A DNA stretch of 64,000 nt from Geomobilibacter sp964432205 (GTDB taxonomy: Bacteria > Desulfobacterota > Desulfuromonadia > Geobacterales > DSM-12255): NCBI GenBank assembly GCA_964432205.1, contig CAYSMK010000009.1:92703-156702 (forward strand), in the 5' to 3' direction. This document shows positions 45,213 through 54,486 of this stretch, one piece after another (position 1 is the stretch's first letter; every line of letters starts with the position of its first letter). The position numbers and the translations under genes are program-made. The notes below the pieces were generated by a model that saw only the letters and a program-made list of their open reading frames with translations, was not told the DNA's origin and ran no database searches.

Positions 45213-46352
45213 ATGCGGAAAAAAATGGTAGTACTCATCGCGGCCGTAATGCTGGCCATCCCGGTTGCGTCATTCGGCGCGGTAAACAATGACGAAGTGA
45301 CATCAGCCAAGATCAAGGAAGCCACAGCAGGCTCCACCAGCCAGGACACCAACAGCGGCAACGGTATCAAGACCGGCCACATCGTTGACACCGCTATCAC
45401 CACCGCCAAGATCGCTAACGGTGCCGTGACCGACGCCAAAATCAGCGGGCAAATCTCCGTAAGTAAACTCCCGGTGGGGACAACATCCGCAACCGTTGCC
45501 GCCGGTGATCATAACCATGATGCGGTGTATGCTAAGAAGTACGCGAACGTCATAGTCGTTGCCCAGAGCGGCGGTGATTTTACAGACCCTTCTGACGCAA
45601 TTAATTCAATTACAAATGCTTCCGCGACCATGCCTTACCTTGTAAAAATAATGCCTGGCACATATGAGTCAGCTGGAACTATCGTATTCAAATCATTTGT
45701 TACCGTTGAAGGTAGCGGTAGGCAGGCAACAAGGTTAGTTGGTGCTACAGAGGTTGCAAATGGCTCGACTAATGTAGAGATAAAAAATTTGTCAATGGAT
45801 AGTCTTAATGTCCCTAGCTCAAATCAAGTTAACGTGAGCAATGTTGAGTTCTTTGGGCAAATTTACAGTTTTGATTCTGCATTAACGCTGGATGGTATTA
45901 AGCAGCACCTTTCAAATAATGGTGAAACTCATATATGGGCAATTCAGTCTGAAGGAAGGTGGAACGGAAACAGCTATGGCCCTGCAAAACTTATAGTAAA
46001 AAACTCTGATATTTCAGTTATAACTGAACAAAATTATATTACTAGTAATTCATATGTTGGAGTGGCTGGAATAAATTCAACACTTGATATAGAAACATCT
46101 GAAATTAATGTGGTATCAGGAGTCAATAATGCATATGGGGTATATCGTCCCACAAGTGTAGCCAATTCAAAAATCACTGTTTCAAGTACACAACAATACT
46201 CAGCTGGCATAGAAGTACTATCTCCGGCTAAGGTATATAACTCATACGTGGACGCACCTATGTTTGTATACTTTTACGCAGTACCCAGTTCGTACCTTAA
46301 ATGCTCAAATACTGTTAATTCGAATTTAGTAAATATCTGTCCGGCTCCGTAA
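45213..46352 (+). CDS. Secreted beta-helix protein with phage-fibre-like N-terminus
   Basis: A 379-residue protein with signal peptide (~1-23, ending ASFGA). Residues ~25-105 resemble linker regions of tail-fibre or surface proteins (VTDAKISGQISVSKLPVG, then AAGDHNHDAVYAKK). Residues ~110-379 are rich in Ser/Asn/Val beta repeats with PYLVKIMPGTYE and TVEGSGRQATRL, typical of a right-handed beta-helix (pectate-lyase-like fold) without clear catalytic residues. Base composition changes sharply near 45550 from GC-rich to AT-rich, so the passenger part was probably acquired separately. GAGGGGAG selects the ATG at 45213. A terminator follows. Confidence 0.75.
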   Translation: MRKKMVVLIAAVMLAIPVASFGAVNNDEVTSAKIKEATAGSTSQDTNSGNGIKTGHIVDTAITTAKIANGAVTDAKISGQISVSKLPVGTTSATVAAGDHNHDAVYAKKYANVIVVAQSGGDFTDPSDAINSITNASATMPYLVKIMPGTYESAGTIVFKSFVTVEGSGRQATRLVGATEVANGSTNVEIKNLSMDSLNVPSSNQVNVSNVEFFGQIYSFDSALTLDGIKQHLSNNGETHIWAIQSEGRWNGNSYGPAKLIVKNSDISVITEQNYITSNSYVGVAGINSTLDIETSEINVVSGVNNAYGVYRPTSVANSKITVSSTQQYSAGIEVLSPAKVYNSYVDAPMFVYFYAVPSSYLKCSNTVNSNLVNICPAP

Positions 46353-46361
46353 TCTGGTATC

Positions 46362-46389
46362 AAGGCCCGCTCCGGCGGGCCTTCTCTTT
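46362..46389 (+). terminator. Terminator after the beta-helix gene
   Basis: A 9-bp perfect stem (46362-46370 with 46375-46383), 4-base loop, then CTCTTT. Confidence 0.8.
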
Positions 46390-46771
46390 GTGCGCCAATC
46401 ATGATGTGTAGCGCTTTGACTGGCGCTGTCTGCTCACTGTGGTGGTGAACTGATGTTTTTTTTGGCAAGTCTAAGTCCCCTCCTGACCCTGATGCTGGGA
46501 GTTGTTTGCCGAACAGCAAGGCTGCTGCCGCCAGGCGGAGTCTGAAGGAAGCTGTACGCAAAGGCCAAGAGGGTATTCAGATTGTCTTGGGCAGAAGCAT
46601 CGTAAGAGGGCCTGGAAACACGTAAGTAGCGGACGGAATTCACAATGCAGGGCTTGTGCAAAAGGGGGGGGCTGTTTGCTGTGTTTGCTTGTTGACTATG
46701 GCTGCATAACGTGTTATTGCCAGCTGTTAGATCTGGCTTGGAAGGACAATGTCGACTGAGGCTAAACAATA
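46390..46771. other. Intergenic stretch with no recognisable gene
   Basis: 382 bases. Short open frames on both strands have no recognisable product and no good ribosome binding site. TTGACT (46692-46697) with TATTGC 17 bases on is a weak promoter candidate for the following gene. Nothing else was seen. Confidence 0.4.
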
Positions 46772-48421
46772 GTGAAACAGCTACTTCGCATCAGGGACAA
46801 TGCAATATCCTTATACACTCATCATCCCCATATCATTCACTGCACAACGCTGATAATCCTTATTGCCATAGTTTACTGCAAGGTTGTTTGGCATGAATTT
46901 CTCATCAACTGGGATGATGTCGATTATATCACTCAAAACCACCTTATACAGGATGTTAACTTTACAAATATCAAATCTATTTTTTTGTCCCCATACAACG
47001 GTAACTACGCGCCACTCCACATTCTCTCATATATGCTTGACTACAAAATATGGGGTTTGAATCCGGCTGCGTTCAAGGTCATCAATGTACTACAACATGC
47101 TGTAAGCAGCCTTATTTTTTACCGATTACTACTTCGGCTTGGCCTTACTAATGTTCAGTCATTTATCGCCTCACTGTTCTTTGCCATTCACCCAGTTCAA
47201 GTTGAATCCGTAGCTTGGGCATCGCAACGTAAAAATACGCTTTCCATGTTGTTCTTTCTTACCGCATGGTTTTCATGGGATGTTTGGAATAGGGATGAAA
47301 CGCACAGCAAGCATGGATGGTATCTCCTTTCTGTTGTGGGCTTTATGCTTGCACTCTGTACAAAGCCAATTGCCGTAATTCTACCTTTCTTTTTGATTGC
47401 TCAGGAATTTGCTCTAAACAGGAAAAAAATCACTGTGGATACAATAAAGTGGTTGATTCCTTATCTGGCGCTTTTTGGCATCTTCGCAGTTTTGACTATC
47501 GTAGCCCATGAAGGGCCTGGTGGCGGTACAGTCCCATATCATGGCGGCAGTTTTACCATAACCGGCATGAATATGTTTCCGGTCTTCTTACGGTATATGT
47601 CGCTTCTGTTTATACCTACAAATCTTACAATCATATACAACGCCCCTCTCAAGACCTCACCTGATATTGCTATAATTTCGAGCGGCATCTTCCTGCTAAT
47701 ATTCATAATTGCATGGCTCTGGCTTATCAAGCGCAATCCCACTTATTTTTTCTGGCTTTCACTTTTTGTTATCGGCCTATTGCCTGTTTCAAACGTCGTC
47801 CCAGTAGTTACCCTTATGAACGACCGATATCTGTACTATCCCATGCTCGGAGTAGCTCCTTTTGTCGTTCTTGCTGCAGACGATGCATTCAAAAAACTCA
47901 ACGTAAAAAAGGTTTGGCTACCTACTGTTATTGCCGTGATTCTGTTATCTTTCATCACTTGGAGGCAGGTGGATGTCTGGAAAAACTCGGTAACTCTCTG
48001 GAAAGACGCCATGGCAAAGGTGCCTCCCGGAACCTGGTATGAAACAAGCACAAATACGAATTTTGTAAAAGAGGGGTATGTTGAGTCTCTCATTGTTGAA
48101 GCAACCAAGTTGAATAGTGAAAGCAACTATTTGGAAGCACAACAACTCTGCCTGACAGCGCTTTCCTACGCCCCTAACAATTACAATGCTCTCGGGTTAC
48201 TTGCAGAATCGTATATGCAGAGCAATAAACCACTCGATGCAAGACCGTATCTTTTACGGCTTGTCAACAACTATCCAGAAAGTGAAACAGCCCATCTCTA
48301 TCTAGGTATGAACTACGCTATGACAGATGAAAATGACAAAGCAATCCAACAGTTCTGGTCCGTAATCAAGATAAATCCACGCAATGAACGTGCTTTACAG
48401 AGTCTGAAGGATTTACGTTGA
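46772..48421 (+). CDS. GT-C-like polytopic membrane protein with C-terminal TPRs
   Basis: A 549-residue protein with about ten or eleven membrane helices (roughly 20-400) and a C-terminal soluble TPR region (~440-549: YLEAQQLCLTALSYAPNNYNALGLLAESYMQ). An Asp-containing first loop (FLINWDDVDYITQN) and AIHPVQVESVAWASQRKN resemble the TMTC/PMT-type GT-C glycosyltransferases that use lipid-linked sugars. It may glycosylate surface proteins, perhaps neighbouring ones; that is inference. The GTG at 46772 has a weak ribosome binding site. The gene is AT-rich compared with the core genes, which suggests acquisition. Confidence 0.75.
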   Translation: MKQLLRIRDNAISLYTHHPHIIHCTTLIILIAIVYCKVVWHEFLINWDDVDYITQNHLIQDVNFTNIKSIFLSPYNGNYAPLHILSYMLDYKIWGLNPAAFKVINVLQHAVSSLIFYRLLLRLGLTNVQSFIASLFFAIHPVQVESVAWASQRKNTLSMLFFLTAWFSWDVWNRDETHSKHGWYLLSVVGFMLALCTKPIAVILPFFLIAQEFALNRKKITVDTIKWLIPYLALFGIFAVLTIVAHEGPGGGTVPYHGGSFTITGMNMFPVFLRYMSLLFIPTNLTIIYNAPLKTSPDIAIISSGIFLLIFIIAWLWLIKRNPTYFFWLSLFVIGLLPVSNVVPVVTLMNDRYLYYPMLGVAPFVVLAADDAFKKLNVKKVWLPTVIAVILLSFITWRQVDVWKNSVTLWKDAMAKVPPGTWYETSTNTNFVKEGYVESLIVEATKLNSESNYLEAQQLCLTALSYAPNNYNALGLLAESYMQSNKPLDARPYLLRLVNNYPESETAHLYLGMNYAMTDENDKAIQQFWSVIKINPRNERALQSLKDLR

Positions 48422-48423
48422 GA

Positions 48424-48636
48424 TTAAGGACGGGGGGTAATTCCCAAGCGAATGAATCTCATTTCCGAGAGAATTGTAACAATATACGAGGGGAGTTGAG
48501 GATATTGTTGGGTACAGCCCTGCTGTTCCAACTCAGACAAGTCACGCTGCCGAGACAACTCCACCGCCCGACGAAGAGTTTCAAAGGCCCGAAGGTAATT
48601 ATCGAAGCGTTGTTTCCAGCGAAGGTCTTCTGTCAT
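48424..48636 (-). pseudogene. Truncated HI0074-type nucleotidyltransferase-binding protein
   Basis: The first ~40 residues (DLRWKQRFDNYLRAFETL, then ELSRQRDLSELEQQG) match the start of HI0074-family proteins, the HEPN-like partners of MNT nucleotidyltransferases in toxin-antitoxin pairs. The expected helical remainder is missing and the frame ends after 70 residues of unrelated sequence. GGAAG precedes the ATG at 48636. No nucleotidyltransferase gene remains next to it, so this looks like the relic of an MNT/HEPN module. Confidence 0.6.
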
Positions 48637-48859
48637 TAATTTCTTCCATTCTCTTTTTAGACGTCTAACGTCAATGACATTGAGTTTATGGGGGTAAATA
48701 TACCGAATGCTGACAGGTTATACAAGTTGGCATTCATACGCAGATCCGGAGCAAACTACCCTGTGAATCTTGTATCCGCAAAGGTGGGCAAGACGCCGCT
48801 TGCCAGCGGGCGGGCTCTCTGGTAATTTCTCATCTTATTTCAGCTCAAGGGGGCTCGCT

Positions 48860-49213
48860 ATGGCGGTGCAGTTGAAAAACGTGGTGGTCTTTGTCCGTGA
48901 CCTGGCGGCGGCCAAGGTCTTCTACCTGGAGCGGCTGAAGCTGCCGCTTGCCCAGGAGAGTCAGATGATGATGGAGTTCTTCCCGGGGGGCGGTGCCACC
49001 TTCGGGGTCGCCCTGGCCGTGCACGAGGCTGCCTTTCCGCTGGTCGGCAGGCATACCGGCGTGACGCTCCGGGTGGATGACATAGTAGAGCTCTGCCGGG
49101 AGCTGGAGGCTGCCGGCGTGCGGTTCGCCGAACCGCCGGAACGCTCTCCGTGGGGTACCATGGCAGTTGTGGAAGACCCGGACGGAAACCAGATCGCCCT
49201 GGTGGACAGGTAA
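48860..49213 (+). CDS. VOC family (glyoxalase-like) protein
   Basis: A 117-residue single-module vicinal-oxygen-chelate protein. VVVFVRDLAAAKVFYLERLKL, FFPGGGATFGVAL, GVTLRVDDIVELCRELEAAG and VEDPDGNQIALVD give the paired beta-alpha-beta-beta-beta units. Substrate unknown; family members act in metal-dependent lyase, dioxygenase or resistance reactions. AAGGGGG precedes the ATG at 48860. A partial copy lies 4.4 kb upstream at 44486, next to the thiolase gene. The 223-base gap before it (48637-48859) holds nothing recognisable. Confidence 0.85.
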   Translation: MAVQLKNVVVFVRDLAAAKVFYLERLKLPLAQESQMMMEFFPGGGATFGVALAVHEAAFPLVGRHTGVTLRVDDIVELCRELEAAGVRFAEPPERSPWGTMAVVEDPDGNQIALVDR

Positions 49214-49387
49214 AACGCCACGTCCTTCCGTCTATGCCTGAGGCTGCACGATTGCCCGACACCGGGGAAAATTGGCGCGTCTCTGGCCTGACGGCTGATC
49301 GAACGGATAAGTGGACTTGCGATCTTTGCAGGCCCTGGGCACGCGGTAGTGCTGTCAAACAATCACAGTCTTTTGCTCCAAGAAGGT

Positions 49388-49419
49388 GGGGGCGGGGAAA
49401 AGCAGCCCGTCCCCTTTTT
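49388..49419 (+). terminator. Rho-independent terminator after the VOC gene
   Basis: A 9-bp stem with one G-T wobble (49388-49396 with 49406-49414), 9-base loop, then TTTTT. Confidence 0.75.
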
Positions 49420-49577
49420 GCCTTTTTGCATGTTGCCATCGTTACAGGGGGAGCGCGCCATTTCGGTCCCCGCCTGCCTTTCTTTTCTTGTTCTGACTGC
49501 CCCTGATTGTTCGATGTTTGCTTGCAAAAATGTTAGCATGAGTTCGACTTGAATTGTTCCGAATATTCGACTTATTG

Positions 49578-49606
49578 TTGAAACTCCGATTTGATTGTTG
49601 TATGTT
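49578..49606 (+). promoter_or_regulatory. Sigma70-like promoter for the Rhs gene
   Basis: TTGAAA (49578-49583), 17-base spacer, TATGTT (49601-49606) in an AT-rich stretch. Confidence 0.5.
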
Positions 49607-49833
49607 ATCACCCCGAGATTTGAGGAAAAGGGTGGTCGCCTGATCTTTCGCGTCTGTTTGTATGCATGCTGTTTGAAGTCGGCTGCGGGAGGGAGATATG
49701 GTGGCGCGAGTGATAGGAGTGTATTGCAATTGAGATGGCTGTGGCCACGCTGCGTGCAAAAACGTCATTGACTCCATCACAGTTGCTAGCGCGCCATTTA
49801 CAACGATAACTCGATAGTTCCAGGGAGTAGCTC

Positions 49834-52800
49834 ATGAGGGGAATCGGCCGCATCACGTCAGCAGCGGGAGCAGTGTTTGGGCAGTTGGTGATACTGGGAT
49901 TTGTGCTGTTCTGTGTGGTGCCTGGTAGCTTCGCCGCGCAGCACACCTGCGATCCGCAGGGGTATGCGTCGGTGATCGGGTTGGAAGCGGTGGCGGTGGA
50001 CTGCATCCAGGAGGGGATGAACGACGACCGGGTGATTCGCTACATCTACCGGGATTATACCTGCGTAAACGGTGTGGTCACCATGACCCAGGTCGGCAAC
50101 AATATCGACCTGTCACCGAACCAGGTCATGATCCCGGCAAACGGCATCCAGGCCCGCACCTTCCGCAACAAACAGGGCTCCTACTTTCTCAAAGTCGTCG
50201 ATGACTATCGCGGCCTCATCGACGGAAAGAAGATGACCGACTACCCCACCGGCGGGGTCTACGAAGACGTCTTCACCCATATTCTCGACACGACCCAGGC
50301 CCCGCCCCTCTGCCGCGGCGGTGACGGGAACAATCCCTGCAACGAAAAAAACACCGGCTCCAGCGTCAACGTCGGCACCGGCCGGCTTTCCCACGACCAG
50401 AAATTGTTCAGCCTGAACAACAACCGCCCCCTCTCCCTGGGCGTTATCCTCAACTACCGCTCCATCCCCTTTGCCCCGAGCGCTATCGGCAACGGCTGGA
50501 GCCACACCTACGAAGCCACCCTCAAGCCCGGGGCAGGGAACGCCATGGTCTTCTGGGATGAGGGGACCCGGCGGGTCTACGAACGGTACAAAAGCGACTA
50601 TGTCGCCCCGAAAGGCGATTACTCCCGGCTGGTCCGCAATGCCGACAACAGCTGGACCATCACCGAGCCGGACGGTCTCGTCCGCAACTTCGACGCAAGC
50701 GGCAATCTCACCCTCCTCACCGACCGCTACACGAACACCCTGACCCTTACCTACAACGCCGGCAGGCTTGCCAGCGTCACCGACGCCACCGGCCGTGCCG
50801 TCACCTTCGGTTACGAAGCCGGCACCGGCAAGCTGAACAGCATCACCGACCCGGCGGGGAACCCCTATCTCCTGGGGTACGGCAGCGGCAACCTGGCGAG
50901 CGTCACCCAGCCGGGAGGGAAAGGCCAGTGGCTCTATACCTACGGGGCCAACGGCCTTCTGGAGACGAAACAGGACCCGAGCCAGCAACTCACCCTTTAC
51001 GCCTACCACCCCGACAATCGGCTGAAATCGGCCACCGACAAACTGGGCACCCCCATCCTGGCGGCCAGCTCAAACGTCCCGTCCGGCATCGGCTCGGTGC
51101 CGGACGCCTACAACTGGATCTACTTCGACTTCTTTAGAGCAGCGCCGCAGACCTTCACCATCACCGCCAAGGACGGCAACAACTGGGTCTACACCTACGA
51201 TCCCGTCGCCATGCGGATCAGCAGCGCCACCGACCCGTACGGCAAGGTCACCGACTACTACTACAACCCGGACGCCACCCTGCGGGCCGTGACCGTACCG
51301 CATGACGGCGCCGTCCGTCTCACCACCTTCTACAGCTACGACGCGAACGGCAACCTGCTCTCCGAAACCGAGCCGGCCAACCTCTCCACCCGCACCCCGG
51401 CCGTCGACCCGCAGACCGTGGAGATCGCCAGCCTGGCAACCCTGGTTCCCCCGATCAAGACCGCCTTCACCTACACCTACGACACCGTTGCCAACTACTA
51501 CCAGCTCAGGACCGTCACCGACCTGCGCGGCACCACGCCGCAGACCGTCACCTATGACCGGTACACCGAACCGGACGGGCAGGGGGGGAGCTACCTGGTC
51601 ACCAGGCGGACCGCCCCCGGCATCACCGCCGGCGCCACCTTGGTCAGCTACCTGCGCCAGAACGGCAACGGCACCATCGCTAGCATCACCGACGCCGGCA
51701 ACGCCACCACCACTCTAAGCTACTACCCGATCGATCCCGTCACCAAGTCCAACGGCAGCGCCGGCCTGCTCAGGAGCGCCACCTTCCCGGACGGGGTACG
51801 GCTCAACCTCACCGCCTACGACAAGAACGGCAACCTCATCGCTTACAAACTGACCGACGCCAACAGTGCCGATCTGGCGGTCACCACCGTCCTCGACTAC
51901 GACCCGTTGAACCGGCTCACCATCCTCCTCAAGGAATCGACCGCTGCCACCCCCAAGTTCCCGGCCAACCGGACCCGATTCGACTACGACAACAACGGCA
52001 ACCGCACCGGCATCACCGATGCCGAAAACCATACCACCAGCTACCAGTACACCCAGCAGGGCCAGGTCACCGCGATCACCGACGCCCGCCAGAAGACCAC
52101 CAGACTCGACTACGGCTCGGCCAGCTGCCCCAGCTGCAGTAACGGCGCCGACCGCCTCACCGCAGTACGCGACGCCAACCAGATCGCCAGCGGCAACCCC
52201 GGCACCGTCTACACCTACGACAAGGTCGGCCGGCTCGAAACCGAGACCGACCCCATGGGGAAAAAGATCAGATACACGTACTACGACGGCGGCAACCTCA
52301 AGGAAAAGATCGACGCCACCAACCCCACAGCGGAACAGGTGCTCATCACCTACAGCTACGACACCACCGGCAACCTGACGAAAAAGCGCTACGCCGACAC
52401 CAGCGAAGAGACCTACACCTACTACCCCGACGGTCGGCTCTGGACAGCCACCAATGCGGCCATCGGCTACACCTTCACCTACCACCAGAACGGCTGGTTG
52501 AAGACCGTCACCGACACGAACGGCAGAACCATCAGCTACGACGACTACGACCCCCTGGGCCAGAAGAAACAGGTCACCTGGTTCCCAACCACCCCTGACC
52601 AAAAACAGCTCGTCTACGGCTACGACAGTGCCAACCGGCTGAAAACCATCACCACCCCCGCCGGCACCTTCACCTATGGCTACGACCTCCTGGGGAGGAG
52701 AGAGAGCCTCACCTATCCGAACCAGATCATCGCCACCTACGGCTACGACGACCTGCAGCGGCTCACCAGCCTGAACCACCAGTACCAGAGCACCACCATC

Positions 52801-54036
52801 GCCGGCTACGGCTACACCCACGACCAGGTGGGGAACCGCAAGACCAAGAGCGGCACCATAAACGAGACGTACGGATACGACGAACTCTACCGCCTGACCC
52901 AGGCCACCACCGCCAAGGGGACCGAGGGCTACACTTACGACCCAGTGGGGAACCGGCAGACCGGCCCCGGCCCCAAGGACACGAGATACCAGTACGACGC
53001 GGCCAACCGGCAGACCACCGGCAAGGTCCTCAGCTACCTCTACGACAACCTGGGGAACCAGACCGACCGGCTCACCGGCAACCCGGACAAGAGCTGGACG
53101 CTCACCTGGGACTACGAGAACCGGCTGACCAGAATCGAAAAGAGCAAGGGGGCGGAAACGCAGACCGTCAGCTTCAAATACGACCCGTTCGGGAGAAGGA
53201 TCGAGAAGAAGCTCACCACAACAACGAAAACTATCACCTGGACCTACGTCTACGAAGGGGACGACATCGCAGCAGAGATCGAGACCGACGGCACCACGAC
53301 CACCAAGACCTATTACACCCACGGCCAGAACATCGACGAGCACCTGGCGATGGAGCGAAACAACAGCTTTTACTACTACCACGCCGACGGTATCGGGAGC
53401 GTAACGGCCCTCACCGACGCCAACAGAAGCACTGTCCAGAGATACAGCTACGACAGCTTCGGCAAGCTTACGCCGCAGACGAGTTTCAAGAATAGCTATA
53501 CCTTCACCGGCCGCGAATACGACCCGCAGACCGGCCTCTACTACTACCGCGCACGATACTATGATCCGGTGGAGGGGAGGTTTATCTCAAAGGACCCTAT
53601 CGGTTACACCGGGGGTATTAATGTTTTTGCATACGTCCAAAATAATCCGGTTAATAGAACAGACCCTGCGGGTTTGTCGGATTTGGCGTTTGATCGAGGG
53701 GCGGGGACACTCACAGTATTTGATAGCCAAGGCAATCAAGTTGCTCAATTTCCTGCAGGCAATAATACAACTTCAACCAGCAATGGACCTTGGCCAAATG
53801 GCACTTATGACTTTTCACATTATAACAGGCATCCAGAGAGTGGCCCTACCGGCCCTTATGGTTCAAATGGAAATTTTGTTTTCAATGTACCAGGCCGAAC
53901 TGGAATGGGAGTTCATTCTGGAAGGCGTGGTCCACAATCTAAAACGCTAGGATGTATTCGTACAACTGATAACGCAACTGAATTCCTGAGCGATTTACAT
54001 TCTAACGATACAATTGAAACTATTACAATAAAATAG
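49834..54036 (+). CDS. Secreted Rhs/YD-repeat protein with L,D-transpeptidase-like toxin tip
   Basis: A 1400-residue polymorphic toxin candidate. Signal peptide ~1-35; an N-terminal region with NVGTGRLSHDQKLFSLNN; many YD repeats (~200-1230) that would form the Rhs cage; the conserved core end GREYDPQTGLYYYRARYYDP and DPIGYTGGINVFAY. The variable tip (~1288-1400) has PWPNGTYDFSHYN and VHSG...LGCIR with H1361 and C1374, matching the His/Cys pattern of YkuD or Tlde1-like L,D-transpeptidase-fold peptidoglycan enzymes. The core is GC-rich; the tip is clearly AT-rich from ~53600, as in exchanged toxin tips. The next gene is a likely immunity protein. No type VI secretion genes are present here. 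Confidence 0.8.
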   Translation: MRGIGRITSAAGAVFGQLVILGFVLFCVVPGSFAAQHTCDPQGYASVIGLEAVAVDCIQEGMNDDRVIRYIYRDYTCVNGVVTMTQVGNNIDLSPNQVMIPANGIQARTFRNKQGSYFLKVVDDYRGLIDGKKMTDYPTGGVYEDVFTHILDTTQAPPLCRGGDGNNPCNEKNTGSSVNVGTGRLSHDQKLFSLNNNRPLSLGVILNYRSIPFAPSAIGNGWSHTYEATLKPGAGNAMVFWDEGTRRVYERYKSDYVAPKGDYSRLVRNADNSWTITEPDGLVRNFDASGNLTLLTDRYTNTLTLTYNAGRLASVTDATGRAVTFGYEAGTGKLNSITDPAGNPYLLGYGSGNLASVTQPGGKGQWLYTYGANGLLETKQDPSQQLTLYAYHPDNRLKSATDKLGTPILAASSNVPSGIGSVPDAYNWIYFDFFRAAPQTFTITAKDGNNWVYTYDPVAMRISSATDPYGKVTDYYYNPDATLRAVTVPHDGAVRLTTFYSYDANGNLLSETEPANLSTRTPAVDPQTVEIASLATLVPPIKTAFTYTYDTVANYYQLRTVTDLRGTTPQTVTYDRYTEPDGQGGSYLVTRRTAPGITAGATLVSYLRQNGNGTIASITDAGNATTTLSYYPIDPVTKSNGSAGLLRSATFPDGVRLNLTAYDKNGNLIAYKLTDANSADLAVTTVLDYDPLNRLTILLKESTAATPKFPANRTRFDYDNNGNRTGITDAENHTTSYQYTQQGQVTAITDARQKTTRLDYGSASCPSCSNGADRLTAVRDANQIASGNPGTVYTYDKVGRLETETDPMGKKIRYTYYDGGNLKEKIDATNPTAEQVLITYSYDTTGNLTKKRYADTSEETYTYYPDGRLWTATNAAIGYTFTYHQNGWLKTVTDTNGRTISYDDYDPLGQKKQVTWFPTTPDQKQLVYGYDSANRLKTITTPAGTFTYGYDLLGRRESLTYPNQIIATYGYDDLQRLTSLNHQYQSTTIAGYGYTHDQVGNRKTKSGTINETYGYDELYRLTQATTAKGTEGYTYDPVGNRQTGPGPKDTRYQYDAANRQTTGKVLSYLYDNLGNQTDRLTGNPDKSWTLTWDYENRLTRIEKSKGAETQTVSFKYDPFGRRIEKKLTTTTKTITWTYVYEGDDIAAEIETDGTTTTKTYYTHGQNIDEHLAMERNNSFYYYHADGIGSVTALTDANRSTVQRYSYDSFGKLTPQTSFKNSYTFTGREYDPQTGLYYYRARYYDPVEGRFISKDPIGYTGGINVFAYVQNNPVNRTDPAGLSDLAFDRGAGTLTVFDSQGNQVAQFPAGNNTTSTSNGPWPNGTYDFSHYNRHPESGPTGPYGSNGNFVFNVPGRTGMGVHSGRRGPQSKTLGCIRTTDNATEFLSDLHSNDTIETITIK

Positions 54037-54045
54037 GAGTTTACT

Positions 54046-54471
54046 ATGATGAAATACCTATTGTTTTTAGCGAGTTGTATAGTCATTTCAGCCAATATGT
54101 CATTCGCAGATGCTTCAAAGCCATGTAGTAAAAAAGATGAAATAAATGCTGAACAACTAGCGGCAAAGGCAACAAGTTGGAATCAATTGCATAAATGGTA
54201 TAAACGCTATCATCAATGCGATGATGGAGCCATTGCAGAAGGGTTTAGTGAGTCTGTCAGCATAATACTATCCCAGTCGTGGGGGAATCTTAGAAGTTTA
54301 CTGCCAATAATTCAAAAAGATGCCAACTTTGAGACCTTTGTTTTGAATCACTTGGACGAAACCTTGCCGGAAGAGCGGTTACAGTCAATTGAAAATTTGG
54401 CAAGAAATAGCTGCCCAGATTCTGCAAGGAAACTTTGCGATAAAATCCTTAAAAGATTAAAGCAGATTTGA
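54046..54471 (+). CDS. Candidate periplasmic immunity protein for the Rhs toxin
   Basis: A 141-residue protein with a signal peptide (~1-22, ending SFADA) and a small helical mature part. The segment QCDDGAIAEGFSESVSIIL resembles a family I have seen directly after Rhs or other toxins with peptidoglycan-acting tips; this is recognition from memory, not a search. Four Cys in the mature protein could form disulphides. AGGAG precedes the ATG at 54046, nine bases after the Rhs stop. Export fits protection against a toxin acting in the periplasm. Its AT-rich composition matches the toxin tip, so both were probably gained together. Confidence 0.7.
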   Translation: MMKYLLFLASCIVISANMSFADASKPCSKKDEINAEQLAAKATSWNQLHKWYKRYHQCDDGAIAEGFSESVSIILSQSWGNLRSLLPIIQKDANFETFVLNHLDETLPEERLQSIENLARNSCPDSARKLCDKILKRLKQI

Positions 54472-54486
54472 CGACAAGAAGGGGTC

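Larger units (their letters stand above)
49214..49833. other. Long intergenic region upstream of the Rhs gene
   Basis: 620 bases without a recognisable gene. It holds a terminator (49388-49419), a promoter candidate (49578-49606) and a predicted ~220-base untranslated leader before the Rhs start, in which I see no riboswitch-like structure. It is AT-rich from about 49490 to 49680. Confidence 0.5.

Noticed and set aside
46434..46769. Minus-strand 111-codon frame in the gap before the GT-C gene
   Set aside because: No recognisable domain, no good ribosome binding site and low-complexity ends. It was left as intergenic.
51715..53382. 555-codon open frame antisense to the Rhs gene
   Set aside because: The Val/Gly-rich product mirrors YD-repeat codons and it has no ribosome binding site. 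The sense frame has clear domains.
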